A stretch of DNA of 64,000 bases, taken from assembly GCA_021464245.1 (NCBI GenBank), contig JADCRB010000035.1:1662842-1726841 (forward strand). The letters run 5' to 3'. Shown here piece by piece: positions 50,644-61,065 of this stretch. This DNA is from Carallia brachiata. Lineage: Eukaryota; Streptophyta; Magnoliopsida; Malpighiales; Rhizophoraceae. The position numbers were made by a program, and so were the translations under genes. The stretch's first letter is position 1. Each line of letters starts with the position of its first letter. Under the pieces are notes generated by a model, which was given only the letters and a program-made list of their open reading frames with translations, made no database searches and was not told the DNA's origin.

Positions 50644-53098
50644 GCAGCTAATAAATGCAAATCATGATCAATTGCACACTTATTAGATGGAATTTAATGC
50701 ATTTAACTCCCCAAAGGGTGTTAAAAATGCTTTTTCCATTGAAATTAAAGGTTTTCATAAGCATTAATGCTTAATTAAAGTGAAATTTGGGTTAAATAGG
50801 CCATTAAAATGAAAGAAAATCACTTATGTGCACGAAATGAAGTGATTTAAACTCTTTATTCATGCCACAAATGATTTTATACAACTAATAAACACAAATC
50901 ATGATCAATTGCAACTAATAAACGCAAATAATGATCAATTGCACACTTATTAGACGGAATTTAATGCATTTAATTCCCGAAAAGGTGTTAAAAATGCTTT
51001 TTCCATTGAAATTAAAGGTTTTTATAAGCATTCATGCTTCATTTAAGTGTAATTTGGGTTAAATAAGCCATTAAATTGAAAGAAAATCACTTATTTACAT
51101 GAAATGAAGTGATTTAGACTCATTATTCATGCCACAAATGGTTTTATGCAACTAATAAAACAAATCATGATCAATTGAACTAATAAACGTAAATCATGAT
51201 CAATTGCACACTTATTATATGTAACTTAAAGCATTTAACTCCCCAAAAGGTGTTAAAAATACTTTTTCCATTGAAATTAAAGTTTTTTATAAGCATTAAT
51301 ACTTCATTTTAAGTGTAATTTGGGTTAAATAAGCCGTTAAAATGAAAGAAAATCTCTTATTTGCACGAAATGAAGTGATTTAAACTCTTTATTCATGCCA
51401 CAAATGATTTTATGCAACTAATAAACACAAATTATGATCAATTGCACACTTATTAGATGTAATTTAATGCATTTAACTCCCCAAAAGGTGTTAAAAATGG
51501 TTTTTCCATTGAAATTAAAGGTTTTTATAAGAATTAATGCTTCATTTAAGTGTAATTTGGGTTAAATAAGCCATTAAAATGAAAAAAAATATCACTTATT
51601 TGCTTGAAATGAAGTGATTTAGACTCTTTATTCATGCCACAAATGATTTTATGCAACTAATAAACGCAAATCATGATCAATTGCAACTAATAAACGCAAA
51701 TAATTATCAATTGCACACTTATTAGACGGAATTTAATGCATTTAACTTCCCAAAAGGTGTTAAAAATGCTTTTTACATTGAAATTAATTGTTTTTGCAAG
51801 CATTAATGCTTAATTAAAGTGAAATTTGGGTTAAATAAGCTATTAAAATGAAAGAAAATCACTTATTTGCATGAAATGAAGTGATTTAGACTTTTTATTC
51901 ATGCCACAAATAGTTTTATGCAGTAATAAACACAATCATGATCAATTGCACATATTAGATGTAATTTAATGCATTTAACTCCCCAAAAGGTGTTAAACAT
52001 GCTTTTTCCATTGAATTAAAGGTTTTTATAACAATTAATGCTTCATTTAAGTGTAATTTGGGTTAAATAAGCCATTAAAATGAAAACAAATCACTTATTC
52101 GCTTGAAATGAAGTGATTTAGACTCTTTATTCATGCCACAAATGGTTTTATGCAACTAATAAACGCAAATCATTATCAATCGCACACTTATTAGATGGAA
52201 TTTAATGCATTTAACTCCCCAAAAGGTGTTAAAATGCTTTTTCCATGAAATTAAGGTTTTTCATAAGCATTATGCTTAATTAAGTGAAATTTGGGTTAAT
52301 AGCCATTAAAATGAAAAAAAATCACTTATGTTTTAAATGAAGTGATTTAGACTCTTTATTCATGCCACAAATGGTTTTATGCAACTAATAAACGCAAATC
52401 ATGATCAATTGCAACTAATAAACACAAATCTTCAATTGCGCATTATTAGACGGAATTTAATGCATTTAACTCCCCAAAAGTGTTAAACATGCTTTTCCAT
52501 TGAAATTAATTTTTTATAACAATTACTGCTTCATTAGTGTAATTTGGGTTAAATAAGCCATTAAAATGAAAACAAATCACTTATTCGCTTGAAATGAAGT
52601 GATTTAGACTCTTTATTCATGCCACAAATGGTTTTATACAACTAATAAACGCAAATCATTATCAATCGCACACTATTAGATAGAATTTAATGCATTTAAC
52701 TCCCCAAAAGTTGTTGAAAATGCTTTTTCCATTGAAATAAGGTTTTTATAAGCATTAATACTTCATTTAAATGTAATTTGGGTTAAATAAGCCGTTAAAA
52801 TAAAAGAAAATCACTTATTTGCATGAAATGATGTGAGTTAGACTTTATTCATGCCACAAATGGTTTTATGCAAGTAATAAACACAAATCATGATCAATTG
52901 CACACTTATTAGATGTAATTTAATGCATTTAACTCCCCAAAAGGTGTTAAAAATGATTTTTCCATTGAATTAAGGTTTTTATAGCATTAATGTTTCATTT
53001 AAGTGTAATTTGGGTTAAATAAGCCATTAAAATGAAAAAAATCACTATTTGCTAGAAATGAAGTGATTTAGATTTATTCATACCACAAATGGTTTTAT
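50644..53098. repeat. Derived short HOR, copy 1 (2455 bp)
   Basis: Unit starts at GCAGCTAATAAATGC; the starts are 50644, 53099, 55316 and 58019. Order: AAAGGGTGTT/TTTTCATAAGC, GTGCACG with CTAATAAACAC, TTCCCGAAAAGG, TTATATGTAACTTAAAGC (51221), ATACTTTTTCC, AAGAATTAATGC, ATTAATTGTTTTTGC, the hybrid AAATAG/AAACATGC monomer (51900), and further monomers up to GATGTGAGTTAG. Deletions cluster after 52220. Confidence 0.85.
51900..52131. repeat. Hybrid monomer in derived HOR, copy 1
   Basis: Has the same AAATAGTTTTATGC left half and GTTAAACATGC/ATAACAATTAATGC right half as 35941-36176. Further copies: 54345-54580, 56543-56772 (reads GTTAAATGC) and about 59264-59494. One shared junction is best explained by one ancestral crossover. 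Confidence 0.82.
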
Positions 53099-55315
53099 GC
53101 AGCTAATAAATGCAAATCATGATCAATTGCACACTTATTAGATGGAATTTAATGCATTTAACTCCCCAAAGGGTGTTAAAAATGCTTTTTCCATTGAAAT
53201 TAAAGGTTTTCATAAGCATTAATGCTTAATTAAGTGAAATTTGGGTTAAATAGGCCATTATAAAATGAAAGAAATCACTTTTGTGCACGAAATGAAGTGA
53301 TTTAACTCTTTATTCATGCACAAAATGATTTATAACTAATAAACACAAATCATGATCAATTGCAACTAATAAACGCAAATAATGATCAATTGCACACTTA
53401 TTAGACGGAATTTAATGCATTTAATTCCCGAAAAGGTGTTAAAAATGCTTTTTCCATTGAAATTAAAGGTTTTTATAGCATTCATGCTTCATTTAAGTGT
53501 AATTTGGGTTAAATAAGCCATTAAATTGAAAGAAAATCACTTATTTACATGAAATGAAGTGATTTAGACTCTTTATTCATGCCACAAATGGTTTTATGCA
53601 ACTAATAAACACAAATCATGATCAATTGCAACTAATAAACGTAAATCATGATCAATTGCACACTTATTATATGTAACTTAAAGCATTTAACTCCCCAAAA
53701 GGTGTTAAAAATACTTTTTCCATTGAAATTAAAGTTTTTTATAAGCATTAATACTTCATTTTAAGTGTAATTTGGGTTAAATAAGCCGTTAAAATGAAAG
53801 AAAATCTCTTATTTGCACGAAATGAAGTGATTTAAACTCTTTATTCATGCCACAAATGATTTTATGCAACTAATAAACACAAATTATGATCAATTGCCAC
53901 ACTTATTAGATGTAATTTAATGCATTTAACTCCCAAAAGTGTTAAAATGGTTTTTCCATTGAAATTAAAGGTTTTTATAAGAATTAATGCTTCATTTAAG
54001 TGTAATTTGGGTTAAATAAGCATTAAAATGAAAAAAATCACTTAGTCGCTTGAAATGAAGTGATTTAGACTCTTTATTCATGCCACAAATGGTTTTATGC
54101 AACTAATAAACGCAAATCATGATCAATTGCAACTAATAACGCAAATAATTATCAATTGCACACTTATTAGACGGAATTTAATGCATTTAACTTCCCAAAA
54201 GGTGTTAAAAATGCTTTTTACATTGAAATTAATTGTTTTTTCAAGGATTAATGCTTAATTAAAGTGAAATTTGGGTTAAATAAGCTATTAAAATGAAAGA
54301 AAATCACTTATTTGCATGAAATGAAGTGATTTAGACTTTTTATTCATGCCACAAATAGTTTTATGCAAGTAATAAACACAAATCATGATCAATTGCACAT
54401 ATATTAGATGTAATTTAATGCATTTAACTCCCCAAAAGGTGTTAAACATGCTTTTTCCATTGAAATTAAAGGTTTTATAACAATTAATGCTTCATTTAAG
54501 TGTAATTTGGGTTAAATAAGCCATTAAAATGAAAAACAAATCACTTATTGCTTGAAATGAAGTGATTTAGACTCTTTATTCATGCCACAAATGGTTTTAT
54601 GCAACTAATAAACGCAAATCATTATCAATCGAACACTTATTAGATGGAATTTAATGCATTTAACACCCCAAAAGGTGTTAAAAATGCTTTTTCCATTGAA
54701 ATTAAAGGTTTTCATAAGCATTAATGCTTAATTAAAGTGAAATTTGGGTTAAATAGCCATTAAAATGAAAGAATCACTTATTTGTTGAAATGAAGTGATT
54801 TACACTCTTTATTCATGCCACAAATGGTTTTATGCAACTAATAAACGCAAATCATGATCAATTGCAACTAATAAACGCAAATCATGATCTATTGCACACT
54901 TATTAGACGGAATTTAATGCATTTAACTCCAAAAGGTGCAAAATGCTTTTTGCCATTGAAATTAAGGTGTTTGTAAGCATTAATTAATTAAGTGAATTTG
55001 GGTTAAATAAGCCATTAAAATGAAAGAAAATCACTTATTTGCATGAAATGATGTGAGTTAGACTTTATTCATCCACAAATGGTTTTATGCAAGTAATAAA
55101 CACAAATCATGATCAATTGCACACTTATTAGATGTAATTTAATGCATTTAACTCCCAAAAGGTGTTAAAAATGCTTTTCCATGAAATTAAAGGTTTTTAT
55201 AGCATAAGTTTCATTTAAGTGTAATTTGGGTTAAAAGCCATTAAAATGAAAAAAAATCACTTATTTGCTGAAATGAAGTGATTTAGACTTTTATTCATAC
55301 CACAAATGGTTTTAT
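53099..55315. repeat. Derived short HOR, copy 2 (2217 bp)
   Basis: Same marker order (GTAACTT 53673, hybrid monomer 54345) but shorter by about one monomer than copy 1 and two than copy 3. The ATTAATTTTTTTATAAC and TAGAATTT monomers present in copies 1 and 3 are missing before GATCTATTGC near 54888. Many small deletions occur after 54900. Confidence 0.85.
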
Positions 55316-58018
55316 GCAGCTAATAAATGCAAATCATGATCAATTGCACACTTATTAGATGGAATTTAATGCATTTGACTCCCAAAAGGTGTTAAAATGC
55401 TTTTTCATTGAAATTAGGTTTTGTAAGCATAATGCTTAATTAAAGTGAAATTTGGGTTAAATAGGCCATTAAAATGAAAGAAAATCACTTATGTGCACGA
55501 AATGAAGTGATTTAAACTCTTTATTCTGCCACAAATGATTTTATACAACTAATAACACAAATCATGATCAATTGCAACTATAAACGCAAATAATGATCAA
55601 TGCACACTTATTAGACGGAATTTAATGCATTTAATTCCCGAAAGGTGTTAAAAATGCTTTTTCCATTGAAATTAAGGTTTTTATAAGCATTCATGCTTCA
55701 TTTAAGTGAATTTGGGTTAAATAAGCCATTAAATTGAAAGAAAATCACTTATTTGCATGAAATGAAGTGATTTAGACTCTTTATTCATGCCACAATGGTT
55801 TATGCAACTAATAAAACACAAATCATGATCAATTGCAACTAATAAACGTAAATCATGATCAATTGCACACTTATTATATGTAACTTAAAGCATTTAACTC
55901 CCCAAAAGGTGTTAAAAATACTTTTTCCATTGAAATTAAAGTTTTTTATAAGCATTAATACTTCATTTTAAGTGTAATTTGGGTTAAATAAGCCGTTAAA
56001 ATGAAAGAAAATCTCTTATTTGCACGAAATGAAGTGATTTAAACTCTTTATTCATGCCACAAATGATTTTATTGCAACTAATAACACAAATATGATCAAT
56101 TGCACACTTATTAGATTAATTTAATGCATTTAACTCCCCAAAAGGTGTTAAAAATGGTTTTTCCATTGAAATTAAATGTTTTTTATAGAATTAATGCTTC
56201 ATTTAAGTGTAATTTGGGTTAAATAAGCCATTAAAATGAAAAAAATATCACTTATTTGCTTGAAATGAAGTGATTAGACTCTTTATTCATGCCACAAATG
56301 TTTTATGCAACTAATAAACGCAAATCATGATCAATTGCAACTAATAAACGCAAATACTTATCAATTGCACACTTATTAGACGGAATTATGCATTTAACTT
56401 CCCAAAAGGTTTAAAAATGCTTTTAATTGAAATTAATTGTTTTTGCAAGCATTAATGCTTAATTAAAGTGAAATTTGGGTTAAATCATTAAAATAAAAGA
56501 AATCACTTATTTGCATGAAATGAAGTGATTTAGACTTTTATTCATGCCACAAATAGTTTTATGCAAGTAAAAACAAATCATGATCAATTGCACACATATT
56601 AGATGTAATTTAATGCATTTAACTCCCCAAAAGGTGTTAAATGCTTTTTTCCATTGAAATTAAAGGTTTTATAACAATTAATGCTTCATTTAAGTGTAAT
56701 TTGGGTTAAATAAGCCATTAAAATGAAAACAAATCACTTATTCGTTGAATGAAGTGATTTAGACTCTTTATTCATGCCACAAATGGTTTTATGCAACTAA
56801 TAAACGCAATCCATATCAATCGCACACTTATTAGATGGAATTTAATGCATTTAACTCCCCAAAAGGTGTTTAAAAATGCTTTTCCATTGAAATTAAAGGT
56901 TTTCATAAGCATTAATGCTTAATAAAGTGAAATTTGGGTTAAATAGGCCATTAAAATGAAAGAAAATCACTTATTTGTTAAATGAAGTGATTTAGACTCT
57001 TTTTCATGCCACAAATGGTTTTATGCAACTAATAAACGCAAATCATGAATTGCAACTAATAAACGCAAATCATTATCAATTGCACACTTATTAGACGGAA
57101 TTTAATGCATTTAACTCCCCAAAAGGTGTTAAACATGCTTTTTCCATTGAAATTAATTTTTTTATAACAATTAATGCTTCATTTAAGTGTAATTTGGGTT
57201 AAATAAGCCATTAAAATGAAAACAAATCACTTATTCGCTTGAAATGAAGTGATTTAGACTCTTTATTCATGCCACAAATGGTTTTATACAACTAATAAAC
57301 GCAAATCATTATCAATCGCACACTTATTAGATAGAATTTAATGCATTTAACTCCCCAAAAGTTGTTGAAAATGCTTTTTCCATTGAAATTAAAGGTTTTT
57401 ATAAGCATTAATACTTCATTTAAGTGTAATTTGGGTTAAATAAGCCGTTAAATGAAAAGAAAATCACTTCTTTGCTTGAATGAAGTGATTTAGACTCTTT
57501 ATTCATGCCACAAATGGTTTATGCAATTAATAAATGCAATCATGATCAATTGCAACTAATAAACGCAAATCATGATCTATTGCACACTTATTAGACGGAT
57601 TTAATGCATTTAACTCCCCCAAAAGGTGTTCAAAATGCTTTTTGCATTGAAATTAATGGTTTTGTAAGCATTAATGCTTAATTAAAGTGAAATTTGGGTT
57701 AAATAAGCCATTAAAATAAGAAAATCACTTATTTGCATGAAATGATGTGAGTTAGACTTTTTATTCATGCCACAAATGGTTTTATGCAAGTAATAAACAA
57801 AATCATGATCAATTGCACACTTATTAGATGTAATTTAATGCATTTAACTCCCCAAAAGGTGTTAAAATGATTTTCCATTGAAATTAAAGGTTTTTATAAG
57901 CATTAATGTTTCATTTAAGTGTAATTTGGGTTAATAAGCCATTAAAATGAAAAAAAATCACTTATTTGCTAGAAATGAAGTGATTTAGACTGTTTATTCA
58001 TACCACAAATGGTTTTAT
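55316..58018. repeat. Derived short HOR, copy 3 (2703 bp)
   Basis: The longest copy: GTAACTT 55880, hybrid monomer 56543, then ATTAATTTTTTTATAAC (near 57150), TAGAATTT with AAGTTGTTG (near 57335), CTTCTTTGCTTG (near 57468), GATCTATTGC (near 57574) and GATGTGAGTTAG. Copies 1 and 2 look like versions of this one with whole-monomer losses. Confidence 0.85.
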
Positions 58019-59600
58019 GCAGCTAATAAATGCAAATCATGATCAATTGCACACTATTAGATGGAATTTAATCATTAACTCCTCCAAAGGGTGTTAAATG
58101 CTTTTTCCATTGAAATTAAAGGTTTTCATAAGCATAATGCTTAATTAAAGTGAAATTTGGGTTAAATAGGCCATTAAAATGAAAGAAAATCACTTATGTG
58201 CACGAATGAAAGTGATTTAAACTCTTATTCATGCCACAAATGATTTTATAACAACTAAAACACAAATCATGATCAATTGCAACTAATAAACGCAAATAAT
58301 GATCAATTGCACACTTATTAGACGGAATTTAATGCATTTAATTCCCGAAAAGGTGTTTAAAAATTGCTTTTTCCATTGAAATTAAAGGTTTTTATAAGCA
58401 TTCATGCTTCATTTAAGTGTAATTTGGGTTAAATAAGCCATTAATTGAAAGAAATCACTTATTACATGAAATGAAGTGATTTGACTCTTTATTCATGCCA
58501 CAAATGGTTTTATGCAACTAATAAACACAAATCATGATCAATTGCAACTAATAAACGTAAATCATGATCAATTGCACACTTATTATATGTAACTTAAAGC
58601 ATTTAACTCCCCAAAAGGTGTTAAAAATACTTTTTCCATTGAAATTAATTAAAGTTTTTTATAGCATTAATACTTCATTTAAGTGTAATTTGGTTAAAAT
58701 AAGCCGTTAAAATGAAAGAAAATCTTTATTTGCACGAAATGAAGTGATTTAAACTCTTTATTCATGCCACAAATGATTTTATGCAACTAATAAACACAAA
58801 TTATGATCAATTGCACACTTATTAAATGTAATTTAATGCAGTTAACTCCCCAAAAGGTGTTAAAAATGGTTTTTCCATTGAAATTAAAGGTTTTTATAAG
58901 AATTAAGCTTCATTTAAGTGTAATTGGTTAAATAAGCCATTAAAATGAAAAAAAATATCACTTATTTGCTTGTTGAAAGTGAAGTTTTAGACTCTTTTCA
59001 TGCCACAATGATTTTATGCAACTAATAAACGCAATCATGATCAATTGCAACTAATAAACGCAAATAATTATCAATTGCACACTTATTAGACGGAATTTAT
59101 TGCATTTAACTCCCCAAAGGTGTTTTAAAAAATGCTTTTTACATTTGAAATTAATTGTTTTTTGCAAGCATTAATGCTAATTAAAGTGAAATTTGGGTTA
59201 AATAAGCTATTAAAATGAAGAAGAAATCACTATTGATGATAATGAAGTGATTTAGACTTTTATTATACCACAAATAGTTTTATGCAAGTAATAACACAAA
59301 TCATGATCAATTGCACATATTAGATGTAATTTAATGCATTTAACTCCCCCAAAGGTGTTAAACATGCTTTTTCCATTGAATTAAAGGTTTTATAACAATT
59401 AATGCTTCATTTAAGTGTAATTTGGGTTAAATAAGCCATTTAAATGAAAACAAATCACTTATTCGCTTGAAATGAAGTGATTTAGACTCTTATTCATGCC
59501 ACAATGGTTTTATGCAACTAATAAACGTAAATCATTATCAATCGCACACTTATTAGATGGAATTTAATGCATTTAACTCCCCAAAGGTCTTTTAAAATGC
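58019..59600. repeat. Derived short HOR, copy 4 (truncated)
   Basis: GTAACTT at 58589 and a hybrid monomer starting about 59264 follow the register. After about 59600 the sequence no longer matches the preceding copies. Small insertions and deletions are frequent throughout (for example 58970-59240). Confidence 0.8.
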
Positions 59601-59730
59601 TTTTTCCATTGAAATAAAGGTTTTTATAAGCATTAATGCTTCATTTAAGTGTAATTTGGGTTAAATAAGCCATTAAAATGAAAAAAAAATCACTTATTTG
59701 CTTGAAATGAAGTGATTTAGAGTCTTTATT

Positions 59731-60027
59731 CATGCCACAAATGGTTTTATGCAACTAATAAACACAAATCATGATCAATTGCAACTAATAAACGCAAATC
59801 ATGATCAATTGCAACTAATAAACGCAAATCATGATCAAGTGCACACTTATTAGGCGGAATTTAATGCATTTAACTCCCCAAAAGGTATTAAAAATGCTTT
59901 TTGCATTGAAATTAATGGTTTTTGTAAGCATTAATGCTTAATTAAAGTGAAATTTGGGTTAAATAAGCCATTAAAATGAAAGAAAATCACTTATTTGCAT
60001 GAAATGAAGTTATTTAGACTGTTTATT
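59731..60027. repeat. 297-bp monomer with triplicated 30-bp block
   Basis: CATGCCAC at 59731 to CATGCCAC at 60028 is 297 bp. AACTAATAAAC...CAATTGC is present three times in tandem; the third copy ends AAGTGC rather than AATTGC. It continues the 237/267/297 series in exact 30-bp steps. Confidence 0.92.
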
Positions 60028-60294
60028 CATGCCACAAATGGTTTTATGCAACTAATAAACGCAAATCATGGTCAATTGCAGCTAATAAATGCAAATCATG
60101 ATCAATTGCACACTTATTAGATGGAATTTAATGCATTTAACTCCCCAAAAGGTGTTAAAAATGTTTTTTCCATTGAAATTAAAGGTTTTTATAAGCATTA
60201 ATGCTTCATTTAAGTGTAATTTGGGTTAAATAAGAAATTAAATTGAAAGAAAATCACTTATTTACATGAAATGAAGTGATTTAGACTCTTTATT

Positions 60295-60589
60295 CATGCC
60301 ACAAATGGTTTTATGCAAAATACAAAAATCATGATTCAATTGCAACTAATAAACGCAAATCATGATCAATTGCAACAACTAAAACGCAAAAATCATGATC
60401 AATTGCACACTTATTAGATGTATTTAATGCATTTAAACCCCAAAATGTGTTAAAAATGCTTTTTCCATTGAAATTAAAGGTTTTTATATGCGCTAATACT
60501 TCATTTAAGTGTAATTTGGGTTAAATAAGCCGTTAAAATAAAAGAAAATCACTTATTTGCACGAAATGAAGTGATTTAAACTCTTTATT
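60295..60589. repeat. 295-bp monomer with three copies of the 30-bp block
   Basis: Second monomer with three blocks; the first is degraded (AAAATACAAAAATCATGATTC) and the third begins AACAACTAAAACGC. The length of 295 bp reflects a few small indels on a 297-bp base. Confidence 0.85.
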
Positions 60590-60879
60590 CAAGCCACAAA
60601 TGGTTTTATGAAACTAATAAACGCAAATCACGACCAATTGCAGCTAATAAATGCAAATCATGATCAATAGCACACTTATTAGACGGAATTTAATGCATTT
60701 AACTCCCCAAAAGGTGTTAAAAATTTTTTTTCCATTGAAATTAAAGGTTTTTATAAGAACTCATACTTTATTTAAGTGTAATTTGGGTTAAATAAGTCGT
60801 TAAAATGAAAGAAAATCACTTTTGCACGAAATGAGTGATTTAAAAACTCTTTATTCATGCCACAAATGATTTTATGCAA

Positions 60880-61065
60880 CTAATAAACACAAATTATGAT
60901 CAATTACACACTTATTAGATGGAATTTAATGCTTTTAACTCCCCAAAAGTAGTTGAAAATGCTTTTTGCGTTAAAATTAATGGTCTTTGTAAGCATTAAT
61001 ACTTCATTAAAGTGTAAAATAAGCCATTAAAATTAAAGAAAATGACTTATTTGCATGAAATGAAG
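60880..61065. repeat. Divergent monomer related to the one at 10085-10290
   Basis: Contains CCAAAAGTAGTTGAAAATGC followed by TTTTTGCGTTAAAATTAATGG, and ATTAAAATTAAAG. It also lacks about ten bases around AATTTGGGTT (reads AAAGTGTAAAATAAGCC). Its closest relative in the window is at about 10100-10290 in the left array, 50.7 kb away, rather than its neighbours. Confidence 0.75.
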
